From Adlercreutzia rubneri (GTDB taxonomy: Bacteria > Actinomycetota > Coriobacteriia > Coriobacteriales > Eggerthellaceae), in the NCBI RefSeq assembly GCF_009755265.1, contig NZ_WPOO01000026.1, positions 1 to 28,742 of the forward strand: a DNA stretch of 28,742 nucleotides, in the 5' to 3' direction. Below, one piece after another: positions 15,170 to 23,351 of this stretch; positions within the stretch are counted from its first letter, which is position 1; the number at the start of each line of letters is the position of its first letter. The position numbers and the translations under genes were made by a program. Below the pieces are notes generated by a model. That model was given only the letters and a program-made list of their open reading frames with translations. It was not told the origin of the DNA and made no database searches.

Positions 15170-16318
15170 CTACACGAGCTGTTTGAGGACAGGGGTTTTC
15201 TTCAAGATGCAGACGATGCCCAGAGAGATGGACAGGATGATCAGCGCGTAGAATGCGCTCCCTATCAGGTTCGAGCAAAGCTGCGTCAAAGCTCCGCTGG
15301 AATCGACCAGCAGATTGAGGGTCACGCGAACCATGTTGTGGACGTAGAGGATTCCAAGGGTGTTCTGCGACACGGCCAAAATGAACCGGTGGGGAGTCTT
15401 GGCCTTGCCCTGGTACGAGAGCCCGAGCACGAACAGCGCCAGAGTGTTGGCAAGCACGAATACCGTGTCGTATCCGTGGTAAACCGTGTCGAACAGCTTC
15501 CCGTTCACGCTGGAGGCGAGCCATCCCCAGGCGGCCAGAAGTGCGGACGAGATGACAAGGGTGGCCACGGCCAGGGCGACGCGCTTGTTCGGAGCCCGCT
15601 TCAGCAGGGCACCGCGCTTGTCCCAGAGCAATCCTCCCAGGCAGAAGTAAACGAACGAGTATCCGTGAATGCCCCTGAAGGGATCGAACGAGGCGAAGTA
15701 GTTGAAGTCGAAGAGGCTTCCCCGATTGAACAGGCCGCACAGCGCAACGGAGATGACCTGATTCAGCAGTACCACGCCGAATGTCATAATTGCGCAGACG
15801 GCCGCGAAGAACAGGAAGGCCGGACGATACTTGTCGTAAGCTACTTTCAAAATGGGGAAGAAGATGTAGATGCAAACGAGGGCGCCTATGAACCAGAGCT
15901 GATCGTTCCAGCCCATGGTGCGGTACCAGCCCCAGCTTAGGAGCTCTTTGATGGTCGGCTCGTATCCTGTTATCGGGCAAAGGACAACGGGGATAATGAA
16001 AGACCAGATGATGGTGACGACTGTCAGCCTTACCGTCTTGATGATGTGTTTGCGGAGGTTGAGCTCCTTTCGGAAGAGCAGATAGCCGTTCACGAGGAAG
16101 AACATGGGAACGCAAGTGGATAGCAATCCGTTCAACAGGTAGTACGGAAAGGCCGAGGCACCGTATTCGACGAAATTGGTCGTATAGTAATGCGAGTGGT
16201 AAAGCACGACGAAGAACATGGCCAGGGCCTCGTCGAAGTCTATCGAGGGCATTCGCCGGGGCGCCGGCATGACTTCCGCATCGAGATCCGACGTCAAGTT
16301 GCGTTCAGCTTCGTTCAT
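15170..16318 (-). CDS. Membrane acyltransferase family 3 (OafA/WecH-like)
   Basis: A 382-residue protein of about ten membrane helices. It opens with a soluble 25-residue head, then SIDFDEALAMFFVVLYHSHYY, whose H41 is the family's conserved histidine. FFLVNGYLLFRK and a C-terminal YVHN motif are also typical. Family 3 acyltransferases add acetyl or other acyl groups to exported sugars or peptidoglycan. I chose the ATG at 16318 because AAGAAGGGA lies just upstream on this strand; the frame runs on to 16528 with unrelated sequence. It is divergent from the rfb operon and probably modifies a surface glycan. The specific acceptor is unknown. Confidence 0.82.
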   Translation of the reverse strand: MNEAERNLTSDLDAEVMPAPRRMPSIDFDEALAMFFVVLYHSHYYTTNFVEYGASAFPYYLLNGLLSTCVPMFFLVNGYLLFRKELNLRKHIIKTVRLTVVTIIWSFIIPVVLCPITGYEPTIKELLSWGWYRTMGWNDQLWFIGALVCIYIFFPILKVAYDKYRPAFLFFAAVCAIMTFGVVLLNQVISVALCGLFNRGSLFDFNYFASFDPFRGIHGYSFVYFCLGGLLWDKRGALLKRAPNKRVALAVATLVISSALLAAWGWLASSVNGKLFDTVYHGYDTVFVLANTLALFVLGLSYQGKAKTPHRFILAVSQNTLGILYVHNMVRVTLNLLVDSSGALTQLCSNLIGSAFYALIILSISLGIVCILKKTPVLKQLV

Positions 16319-16500
16319 GGAATTCCCTTCTTGTGCGGCGCGCTGCTCATTGCCTTTCGGTGTATTGCGCCTATTGAACCATAATTCGCAGGTCGGCATT
16401 CCCCTTTTCGCGGGTCTGGAGCAAATGGCGGAACGGCTGGTGGTGCTGGTCGCTTGTCTGAAGATTTGCCTATGCCATGTTCCAAGGCTCGTCTTTCCCA

Positions 16501-16506
16501 TACAAT
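16501..16506 (+). promoter_or_regulatory. Promoter -10 box (TACAAT) of the rfb operon
   Basis: TACAAT lies 48 bases before the rfbA start and gives a predicted transcription start near 16513. A weak -35-like TGTTCC is 17 bases upstream (16478-16483). The region 16319-16554 separates two divergent genes; I found no convincing promoter on the minus strand. Confidence 0.4.
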
Positions 16507-16554
16507 AACGGGAAAGGAAATGAAGCATTCGATTTCAACCAAAGGGAGCGCCCC

Positions 16555-17448
16555 ATGAAGGGAATAGTGCTGGCGGGCGGCTCGGGCACGCGGCTGTATC
16601 CGTTGACCACCGTGACGAGCAAGCAGCTTCTGCCCGTCTACGACAAGCCGATGATCTACTACCCGCTGTCGGTGCTCATGATGGCGAACATCCGCGACAT
16701 CCTCATCATCTCGACGCCGACGGATCTGCCGAACTTCGAGCGGCTGCTCGGCGACGGCTCGCAATTCGGCATCAACCTCTCCTATGCGATACAACCGAGT
16801 CCCGACGGGCTGGCGCAGGCGTTCATCATCGGTGAGGACTTCATCGGCGGCGATTCCTGCGCGCTGGTGCTCGGCGACAACATCTTCTACGGCAACGGCT
16901 TGGGGCGCCATTTGCGCCAGGCGGTGGAGGCAGCCGAGTCCCATGGGGGCGCCACGGTGTTCGGTTATCACGTGGAAGATCCGGAGCGGTTCGGTGTTGT
17001 GGAGTTCGATGAGGACTTCAACGTGCTGTCCTTGGAGGAGAAGCCGGAGCATCCTCGCTCGAACTTCGCCGTGACGGGGCTGTACTTCTACGATTCCCGC
17101 GTGTGCGACTTCGCCAAGCGCGTGAGGCCGTCGGCCCGAGGCGAGCTGGAGATTACTTCGCTGAACCAGATGTATTTGGAAGACGGCTCCTTGAACGTGG
17201 TGACGCTGGGTCGCGGGTTCGCGTGGCTTGATACGGGCACCACCGAGTCGCTGTTCGAGGCGGGGGAGTTCGTCCGCGCCGTGCAGCGCAGCCAGGGGCT
17301 CTCTATCTCCGTGCTGGACGAGATCGCCTTCAACAACGGCTGGATCTCCCACGAGATGCTGGCCGAGGCGGCCGCGCGGTACGGCAAAAGCGGCTACGGC
17401 AAGCATCTGAAGAAAGTGGCGGATGGGCAGATCGTCCCTCTGCGCTAG
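16555..17448 (+). CDS. rfbA: Glucose-1-phosphate thymidylyltransferase
   Basis: RfbA (RmlA) makes dTDP-glucose from dTTP and glucose 1-phosphate, the first step to dTDP-deoxysugars. The 297-residue length is right. The nucleotide-binding start KGIVLAGGSGTRLYP, TSKQLLPVYDKPMIYYP, the LGDNIFYG metal-site segment and EEKPEHPRSNFAVTGLYFYD are all textbook. ATG 16555 follows AAAGGGAG by six bases; an in-frame ATG at 16477 precedes the putative promoter and is rejected. It is the first gene of a run of five co-oriented genes ending at 20817. Confidence 0.96.
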   Translation: MKGIVLAGGSGTRLYPLTTVTSKQLLPVYDKPMIYYPLSVLMMANIRDILIISTPTDLPNFERLLGDGSQFGINLSYAIQPSPDGLAQAFIIGEDFIGGDSCALVLGDNIFYGNGLGRHLRQAVEAAESHGGATVFGYHVEDPERFGVVEFDEDFNVLSLEEKPEHPRSNFAVTGLYFYDSRVCDFAKRVRPSARGELEITSLNQMYLEDGSLNVVTLGRGFAWLDTGTTESLFEAGEFVRAVQRSQGLSISVLDEIAFNNGWISHEMLAEAAARYGKSGYGKHLKKVADGQIVPLR

Positions 17449-17472
17449 CGAATAGGATCGAGGTTTACACGT

Positions 17473-18495
17473 ATGGCCCGAGAGGCTTTGGCGCCGCGCC
17501 GCATCATCGTGACCGGGGGCGCGGGATTCATCGGCAGCAATTTCGTCCACTGGGTGGTGGAGAACCAGTCCGAGGTGCACGTCACCGTGTTGGACGCGCT
17601 CACCTACGCCGGAAATCGTGAGAATCTGGTTGGCATTCCGGAGGATCGCCTGACGTTTGTCCACGGCGACATCTGCGACGCGGCCCTACTGGAGGAGCTG
17701 GTGCCCGAAGCTGACGCCATCGTGCACTTCGCTGCCGAGTCGCACAACGACAATTCCATCGCCGATCCGGCGCCCTTCGTGCGCACCAACGTGGAGGGCA
17801 CGTTCCAGTTGCTGGAGGCGGCGCGGCGCCACGGCACCCGCTTCCACCACATCTCCACCGACGAGGTGTACGGGGACTTGGCCCTGGACGACCCGGCGCG
17901 CTTCACCGAGGAGACGCCATACAGGCCGTCGAGCCCCTACAGCTCCACCAAGGCTTCGTCGGACATGCTCGTGCGCGCGTGGCACCGCACCTACGGGGTG
18001 GACGCCACCATTTCCAACTGCTCGAACAACTACGGGCCGCGCCAGCACATAGAAAAGTTCATTCCGCGGCAGATCACCAACATCCTCACGGGCGCGCGGC
18101 CGAAGCTGTACGGCGACGGTTTGAACGTGCGCGACTGGATTCACACCGAGGATCACTCGTCTGCCGTGTGGGCCATTCTCACCCAGGGCGTAGCGGGGGA
18201 GACCTACCTTATCGGGGCCGACGGCGAGCGCAACAACCTGGAAGTGCTGCGCAGCATCCTTCAGCGCATGGGGCGCGATGCCGACGACTTCGACTGGGTG
18301 CGCGATCGTCCCGGCCATGACCGGCGCTACGCCATCGATTCCTCGAAACTGCGCCGCGAGCTGGGGTGGCGTCCCAGACACACCGATTTCAGCGAGGGGC
18401 TGGACGAGACCATCCAATGGTACCGCGACAACGAGGACTGGTGGCGCGGCCAGAAGGAGGCCGTCGAGGCCAAGTACGCGAACCAGGGACAATAG
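17473..18495 (+). CDS. rfbB: dTDP-glucose 4,6-dehydratase
   Basis: RfbB (RmlB) converts dTDP-glucose to dTDP-4-keto-6-deoxyglucose using bound NAD. The 340-residue extended SDR has TGGAGFIGS at 14-22, the catalytic STDEVYG at 128-134 (Thr-Asp-Glu, the dehydratase signature) and YSSTK with Y156 and K160. NNYGPRQ and the RPGHDRRYAID segment are also characteristic. It is 24 bases after rfbA with a GAGG ribosome site, and therefore probably co-transcribed. Confidence 0.96.
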   Translation: MAREALAPRRIIVTGGAGFIGSNFVHWVVENQSEVHVTVLDALTYAGNRENLVGIPEDRLTFVHGDICDAALLEELVPEADAIVHFAAESHNDNSIADPAPFVRTNVEGTFQLLEAARRHGTRFHHISTDEVYGDLALDDPARFTEETPYRPSSPYSSTKASSDMLVRAWHRTYGVDATISNCSNNYGPRQHIEKFIPRQITNILTGARPKLYGDGLNVRDWIHTEDHSSAVWAILTQGVAGETYLIGADGERNNLEVLRSILQRMGRDADDFDWVRDRPGHDRRYAIDSSKLRRELGWRPRHTDFSEGLDETIQWYRDNEDWWRGQKEAVEAKYANQGQ

Positions 18496-18510
18496 GAGAG
18501 TACGGAGAGC

Positions 18511-19101
18511 ATGGCAGAGCAGATCACTTCGGGTAACTTCACCTTCACGAAGGCCGCCATCGAGGGGGTCGTCGTCGTTGACGTCAAGAGCTACGGCGAT
18601 GAGCGCGGCTATTTCATGGAGACCTACAAGCGGGAGAACTTCGTCGCCGGCGGCATCGATTGCGAGTTCGTGCAGGACAACCAGTCCGCCTCGTCGAAGG
18701 GCGTGTTGCGGGGCCTCCACTTTCAGATCGAACATCCGCAGTCGAAGCTCGTGCGCGTCGTCGAGGGGGCGGTGTTCGATGTGGCGGTGGATCTGCGGGA
18801 AGGCAGTCCCACCTTCGGCCAGTGGGAGGGCGTCGTGCTGTCGGCCGAGAATCGCCGGCAGCTGTTCATTCCCCGCGGGTTCGCCCACGGCTTCCTGGTG
18901 CTGAGCGATCGGGCGGTGTTCTGCTACAAGTGCGACGACGTGTACCACCCAGGCGATGAGGGCGGACTCATGTGGAACGATCCGGCTATCGGTGTCGTAT
19001 GGCCGGCCATGGAGGGCGACGAGGCCTTCGACGAGACGAAGATCATACTCAGCGACAAGGATCGGGTGCATCCGCCCCTGGCCTCCCTGCGTCGCGCGTA
19101 G
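18511..19101 (+). CDS. rfbC: dTDP-4-dehydrorhamnose 3,5-epimerase
   Basis: RfbC (RmlC) epimerises the keto-sugar at C3 and C5 to give the L-configuration. The 196-residue cupin has DERGYFMETY, QDNQSASSKGVLRGLHFQ with the catalytic H70, and the RGFAHGFLVLSD block. Length is normal. It is 15 bases after rfbB with a GGAGAG ribosome site. Its presence shows that the pathway heads to an L-sugar such as L-rhamnose or 6-deoxy-L-talose. Confidence 0.95.
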   Translation: MAEQITSGNFTFTKAAIEGVVVVDVKSYGDERGYFMETYKRENFVAGGIDCEFVQDNQSASSKGVLRGLHFQIEHPQSKLVRVVEGAVFDVAVDLREGSPTFGQWEGVVLSAENRRQLFIPRGFAHGFLVLSDRAVFCYKCDDVYHPGDEGGLMWNDPAIGVVWPAMEGDEAFDETKIILSDKDRVHPPLASLRRA

Positions 19102-19119
19102 GCGAGTGAGGACTATTTC

Positions 19120-20013
19120 ATGAAGACGATTGTGGTGACGGGCGCCGGCGGCTACATCGGGTCGCAGGTGGTGCGCGAGTTGGCCGGCCGGGGCGTGCAG
19201 GTTATCGCCGTCGACCGCTCGGCCGGCGCGGGCGCGGACGAGACGCCGGGCGTTCGGTGGGTGGCCGCCGATCTGTTCGACCCGGCGCTTGATTTGTGCG
19301 AGCTCATCGGGTGCGTGCCCGACGTGTGCCTGCACCTGGCATGGCGCAACGGGTTCGCCCACAACGATGAAAGCCATATGGACGACCTTTCTGCCCACTA
19401 CCGCTTCCTCATGAACATGGCCCGAGCGGGGGTGGGGCAGATCGCCGTCATGGGCACCATGCACGAGGTGGGGTACTGGGAGGGGGCCATCACGGCCGAC
19501 ACTCCCTGCAATCCCCAGAGCCTCTACGGCATCGCCAAGAACGCCCTGCGCCAGGGACTTGCGCTCTCGCTGGCGCCGATGCCGGTCGCCTTCCAGTGGC
19601 TGCGCGCTTTCTACATCTACGGCAACGACGAGAAGGCCCAGTCCATTTTCGGGAAGCTTCTGCGGGCCGCCCGCGCCGGGGACGAGCGTTTCCCCTTCAC
19701 CACGGGCAAGAACCTCTACGACTTCATAACCGTCGAGGAGCTGGCGCGCCAGATTGCCGCCGTGGTGCTGCAGGATAAGGTGACGGGCGTCATCAACTGC
19801 TGCACCGGAGCGCCGGAGAGCCTGGCCGATCGCGTAGAGGGGTTCATTCGCGAGAACGGGCTTTCTATTGCCTTGGATTACGGCGCCTTCCCCGACAGGC
19901 CCTACGATTCGCCGGGAGTGTGGGGCGACGCGACCGAGATTCGCGCCATTATTATGGCCTCCGAGGGCTCTTCCGGCGCCGAGGGCGGCCGCAAGAGCGC
20001 CGAGGTGAGCTAG
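19120..20013 (+). CDS. NAD-dependent epimerase/dehydratase (extended SDR), possible dTDP-sugar reductase
   Basis: A 297-residue SDR with the nucleotide-binding TGAGGYIGS at 7-15 and the catalytic Y136 and K140 (YGIAK). It lies 18 bases after rfbC and abuts the next gene. It lacks the compact GQLG-type start typical of RmlD and reads more like UDP-sugar epimerases or reductases. Since no rfbD is present in the window, it may carry out the final 4-keto reduction (L-rhamnose or 6-deoxy-L-talose), or act on another sugar. The family is certain; the reaction is not. Confidence 0.8.
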   Translation: MKTIVVTGAGGYIGSQVVRELAGRGVQVIAVDRSAGAGADETPGVRWVAADLFDPALDLCELIGCVPDVCLHLAWRNGFAHNDESHMDDLSAHYRFLMNMARAGVGQIAVMGTMHEVGYWEGAITADTPCNPQSLYGIAKNALRQGLALSLAPMPVAFQWLRAFYIYGNDEKAQSIFGKLLRAARAGDERFPFTTGKNLYDFITVEELARQIAAVVLQDKVTGVINCCTGAPESLADRVEGFIRENGLSIALDYGAFPDRPYDSPGVWGDATEIRAIIMASEGSSGAEGGRKSAEVS

Positions 20014-20817
20014 ATGACCTTTGCCCCCTCCGACCATACGTTCGCCGTTTGCGCCTACAAGGAAAACCCCTATTTGGCGTCCACGGTGGAATCGCTGCTC
20101 GCCCAGGACGCGCGCTGCCCGATCATCATCTCCACTTCGACGCCCAACGACCATATCAGCGCCGTGGCGCGCCGTTTCGAGGTGCCCGTGGTGGTGAATC
20201 CAGATCCGCGCGGCGCTGCGAGCGACTGGAACTACGGCTACGATGCGGCCGAGACGCCGTTGGTGACCATCGCGCATCAGGACGACTACTACGAGCCGAA
20301 CTACCTCTCCACGATGCTCGCCGCCGTTAACGACTACGAGGAAGGCGGGCTGCAGCTGGCCTTTTCCGACTATTTCGAGATCCGCAACGGCGAGCGCGTG
20401 GCCGGCAATGCGCTTCTGCGCATCAAGCGCGCGCTGAACGCGCCCTTGGGGACGCGGGTTTTGAACGGGTCGCGATTCGTGAAGCGCCGTGCGCTTTCTT
20501 TGGGCAACCCCATCTGCTGTCCCGCGGTGATGCTCGTGAAGGAGAATCTGGGGCCGTCTGTGTTCGATGAGACGTACAAGAACAGCTGCGACTACAAGAC
20601 GTGGGTCGATTTGGCCGGCGAGCCGGGGCGGTTCGTGTACGTGCCGGAACGCCTCATGGGGCACCGAATTTACGAGGAATCCTCGACATCGAAGAACCTG
20701 AAGGATGGCACGCGCCAGGCGGAGGATCTGGAGATCCTCTCGTCGCTGTGGCCGGCTCCCGTGGCGAAGCTCATCTACAAGGTGTACGCCTTGGGCGAGA
20801 AGAGCAACGAGCTTTAG
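20014..20817 (+). CDS. Glycosyltransferase family 2
   Basis: A 267-residue cytoplasmic GT-A enzyme. The start TFAVCAYKENPYLASTVESLL is the family 2 nucleotide-sugar site, and HQDDYYEPNY (D90, D91) is the metal-binding acidic motif. The gene starts immediately after the stop of the SDR gene, with no spacer, and ends the rfb operon, overlapping the convergent gene by four bases. It probably transfers a sugar made by the upstream enzymes, for example the dTDP-deoxyhexose. Acceptor and linkage are unknown. Confidence 0.85.
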   Translation: MTFAPSDHTFAVCAYKENPYLASTVESLLAQDARCPIIISTSTPNDHISAVARRFEVPVVVNPDPRGAASDWNYGYDAAETPLVTIAHQDDYYEPNYLSTMLAAVNDYEEGGLQLAFSDYFEIRNGERVAGNALLRIKRALNAPLGTRVLNGSRFVKRRALSLGNPICCPAVMLVKENLGPSVFDETYKNSCDYKTWVDLAGEPGRFVYVPERLMGHRIYEESSTSKNLKDGTRQAEDLEILSSLWPAPVAKLIYKVYALGEKSNEL

Positions 20818-21698
20818 GCGTCTGCGGCTTTGGTGTATCCCTTTGCCACGATCTTCTGGAGCAGGGGATAGAGCGGAGTTTTGAGGGCGAGGAATTGCCG
20901 GAGCTTGAATTTGCCGTAGGCAGAGCGGTAGGACGAGTCGTCTGGGTGAGCTTCATGAAGACGTCGATAGAGACGCTCGTGATCGGCGTACAGGCGCTTT
21001 CGAGATTCTATGCTTCCGCCTGTGGAGATGCCGGTGCCCCATTCATAAAGCAGAATAGGGCGGTGCAGATGATGCACGTCGCCATCGAGCAATGCTATGG
21101 TTTCCGCGAAATCCTCGCAGTAGCGTACTTCATAGGTTTCGGCGAGAAGAGCGAGCAGCTCCTCCAAGCGTCGTTTCTCGAAAAACTGGCAGCAGCCAGG
21201 AATCCAGTCGGCCGTTGAGAGCTGCATGAGAAGAAGGTCTCGATGGCCGCAGCAGCCTTCGGGGGGATAACACTCCGGCCGTTTCGGAGCGCCATAGGAG
21301 GGGCGATCGGGTAAGTCAATGACGATATCGCCGAAGCCGGCATGAACGTCGTTGTCCCTGCAGAATGCCACGATGGCTGCCAGCGTGCTCTCGTCGTAGA
21401 GCGCGTCTCCGGCCCCGAGGGCCTTGATGAACTGGCCCTCGGCGTAAGGCAGGGCGTGCAGTATGTTTCGAACAGTCTGCACGTTTTCGGGGTGGCGTAC
21501 GTAGGTGAAGTTGCTGATACCCAGCTCGCTGGCGAGTGCCGTAGCTTCGTCCTCGAAGCTTTCGGATGAGTGGTCGTCGGCGACAAGGAGTTGGTAGGTG
21601 CATCCTGTTTGAGCCGCTACGGAGCGCATGGACGTCTCGATGCTCTCCGGCCGTTGGTTGTAAACGGTAAGGATGACGGTGATGTCGGTTTGGCTCAT
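20814..21698 (-). CDS. Glycosyltransferase family 2
   Basis: A 294-residue GT-A glycosyltransferase. DITVILTVYNQRPESIETSM opens the domain, VADDHSSES holds D41 and D42, and ALGAGDAL (D98) occupies the position of the DXD motif. The C-terminal part is basic and may touch the membrane. It is a single gene on the minus strand, with GGAGA before its ATG and a stop that overlaps the convergent glycosyltransferase by four bases. The unlike partner and opposite orientation suggest separate control from the rfb operon. The donor sugar is unknown. Confidence 0.85.
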   Translation of the reverse strand: MSQTDITVILTVYNQRPESIETSMRSVAAQTGCTYQLLVADDHSSESFEDEATALASELGISNFTYVRHPENVQTVRNILHALPYAEGQFIKALGAGDALYDESTLAAIVAFCRDNDVHAGFGDIVIDLPDRPSYGAPKRPECYPPEGCCGHRDLLLMQLSTADWIPGCCQFFEKRRLEELLALLAETYEVRYCEDFAETIALLDGDVHHLHRPILLYEWGTGISTGGSIESRKRLYADHERLYRRLHEAHPDDSSYRSAYGKFKLRQFLALKTPLYPLLQKIVAKGYTKAADA

Positions 21699-21726
21699 TG
21701 CTCTCCTTCGCCTTGGACTTACGCTC

Positions 21727-21760
21727 TATAATACCTTGTTGCGCTCAGGCGATGCGCAAC
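21727..21760. promoter_or_regulatory. Divergent promoter with inverted repeat
   Basis: TATAAT (21727-21732) faces the acetyltransferase gene and its complement gives TATTAT (21728-21733) facing the glycosyltransferase gene, so the two -10 boxes share bases. Next to them, GTTGCGC (21738-21744) and GCGCAAC (21754-21760) are exact inverted arms with a nine-base spacer, a suitable operator for one dimeric regulator acting on both genes. Confidence 0.45.
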
Positions 21761-21790
21761 TGCACTAATTCAACGATTTGGAGATTGGCT

Positions 21791-22393
21791 ATGGCTTCGA
21801 TGCTCAAAGAGCTTAAAATGCACTCCCTTTCCGACATCGTGTCGATGGGCTTCTCTTTCATTGCGACCAAGTTGTTTTATCCGGGAGCGACGCTCGTTAG
21901 GCGGCCTTTTCACATCCGCCAAAAGAGCAATTTGAGGTTCGAGCCCGGTTTTACCACGGGGCATGGCTGCCGATTCGAAATGTTCGACGAAGGCGTGATA
22001 GAACTCGGACGCAATTGCCGGATTGGCGACAACGTACATCTTGCCGCGCTGCACAAAATAACAATAGGCGATGACTGCCTCTTCGCATCGAAGATATTCA
22101 TCTCCGATTTGAGCCATGGCTCCTATGGGAGGGAGGGTTGCGATCCGCGGACTCCCCCGAACGATCGTCCCCTCGTGGGATCGCCGGTTACTATCGGCGA
22201 TAACGTGTGGCTCGGCGAGAACGTTGTCGTTCTTCAGGGAGTGACCATCGGGAGTGGCTGCATTATTGGGGCCAATTCCACGGTTTCGCGAAGCATTCCC
22301 GAGAACTGCATCGCTGTCGGCTCTCCTGCGCGCCCTATAAAAGCTTACGACGACGAGACGGGCAGCTGGGTTCCCTACCGTGCCGAGGGATAG
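21791..22393 (+). CDS. Hexapeptide-repeat O-acetyltransferase (WbbJ/maltose acetyltransferase type)
   Basis: A 200-residue left-handed beta-helix acyltransferase. Hexapeptide repeats run from about residue 70 to 175 (ELGRNCRIGDNVHL, ITIGDDCLF, VTIGDNVWLGENVVVLQGVT, IGSGCIIGANSTV), with the catalytic-site histidine in SDLSHGSYG (H109) and the usual end IAVGSPARPIKAYD. I chose ATG 21791 because GGAG lies seven bases upstream; the frame is open to 21698, but that part overlaps the promoter. Enzymes of this type use acetyl-CoA to acetylate sugars of surface polysaccharides. The acceptor is unknown. Confidence 0.85.
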   Translation: MASMLKELKMHSLSDIVSMGFSFIATKLFYPGATLVRRPFHIRQKSNLRFEPGFTTGHGCRFEMFDEGVIELGRNCRIGDNVHLAALHKITIGDDCLFASKIFISDLSHGSYGREGCDPRTPPNDRPLVGSPVTIGDNVWLGENVVVLQGVTIGSGCIIGANSTVSRSIPENCIAVGSPARPIKAYDDETGSWVPYRAEG

Positions 22394-22405
22394 CGGAGGG
22401 CGTTC

Positions 22406-23206
22406 TTAATCGCGGTCGATCCAGTAGGCCTCGGTCGTGTGGCTATGCCTTTGGCTCTCGGGCAATGGCGTGCGCCAATCACCGTAATTGAGCGTGAGAT
22501 ACTCATCGTAGCTCCGAGGTATGAAATAGCGGCGGTTCTCGAAGTCGACTTCGTGGGGCTCGAACCACGAGGACGGCTGCACAATATCGGGGTCGGCCAT
22601 TGAGACGATATCGAGATATGCCGCCTCGTCGGTCTTCTCGCAATGATGGGCGTTGTCATCGATCAGCCGGGAATAGTGTGCGGGATCCATTCTCTTCGCT
22701 ATGGGGTCGAGCAGTTTCTTTGCGAGCTTGCGCAGGGGTGTTGTGCCGTTTGACGGATCGGACAGGGCGAGTGCCAGCGACGCGGTGAGCCGGGCATTGC
22801 GTCGAAAAACGCGTTTGGCGTCCTTGGGTATGCCGTCAAGGGGAAAGATATCGACCCAGACGCCCGTTTTGTATGAGGCGCTTACGTAGCGCTCCTTAAC
22901 AGAGGTACGCGTGTCGATGATCTTCACGAATTGATACACCGATGTGTCGTTGCGACAGAACGTGAGCGCGTAGTTTTTGCTTGTACGCCACTTGTCGAAG
23001 TGGGCGATGAGCTGTTCGTAGTCGTCGCGCGGCATGATGACGTCCATGTCGTCGTCCCAGGGGATGAAGCCGCCGTGGCGAACGGCGCCGAGGACGCTGC
23101 CGTAACCGAGGAAGTAGGTGAGCCCGTGTTGGCGGCAAATGGCGTCAATCTCGTCCATGATCTCAAGCTCGACTGCCTTCATTTCCTCTAGCGTCATGGC
23201 CCTCAT
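22406..23206 (-). CDS. licD: LicD family phosphotransferase
   Basis: A 266-residue LicD/fukutin-type nucleotidyltransferase-fold protein. The signature GSVLGAVRHGGFIPWDDDMDV at about residues 36-56 contains the acidic metal-binding residues; MTLEEMKAVELEIMDEIDAICRQHGL before it is the usual lead-in. LicD proteins move phosphocholine from CDP-choline onto teichoic acid or other glycans; related proteins move other phospho-alcohols. GGGAG is eight bases before the ATG at 23206 on this strand; the frame continues to 23326 without family sequence. licA, licB and licC are not in the window. Wall-binding repeats on three nearby exported proteins make phosphocholine a reasonable, unproven, guess. 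Confidence 0.85.
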   Translation of the reverse strand: MRAMTLEEMKAVELEIMDEIDAICRQHGLTYFLGYGSVLGAVRHGGFIPWDDDMDVIMPRDDYEQLIAHFDKWRTSKNYALTFCRNDTSVYQFVKIIDTRTSVKERYVSASYKTGVWVDIFPLDGIPKDAKRVFRRNARLTASLALALSDPSNGTTPLRKLAKKLLDPIAKRMDPAHYSRLIDDNAHHCEKTDEAAYLDIVSMADPDIVQPSSWFEPHEVDFENRRYFIPRSYDEYLTLNYGDWRTPLPESQRHSHTTEAYWIDRD

Positions 23207-23230
23207 CGGTGTTGCTCCCTTAGGTTTTCT

Positions 23231-23276
23231 GCGCTTCGCCAAGCGCGGCCGGCAATTGTTTCGTAGGATATAGTAT
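23231..23276. promoter_or_regulatory. Overlapping divergent -10 boxes and a hairpin between licD and the flippase gene
   Basis: TAGTAT (23271-23276) faces the flippase gene and TACTAT (complement of 23270-23275) faces licD. GCGCTT (23231-23236), CGCC and AAGCGC (23241-23246) form a perfect 6-bp stem with a four-base loop. The hairpin lies in the predicted licD leader, 25 bases before its start, where it could affect translation or bind a regulator. Confidence 0.35.
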
Positions 23277-23351
23277 CGTATGACGGTGTCCTGCCGGTGT
23301 GCATTTGTTGCGACTTCGGTGTTCAAGGATCGAGAGAAGTTGGAGGATCAT

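Noticed and set aside
17686..20664. A 992-codon open frame on the minus strand.
   Set aside because: It lies antisense to rfbB, rfbC, the SDR and a glycosyltransferase, all of which show clear catalytic motifs. The minus translation is Arg/His/Gly-rich with no domain, as expected from GC-rich codon bias.
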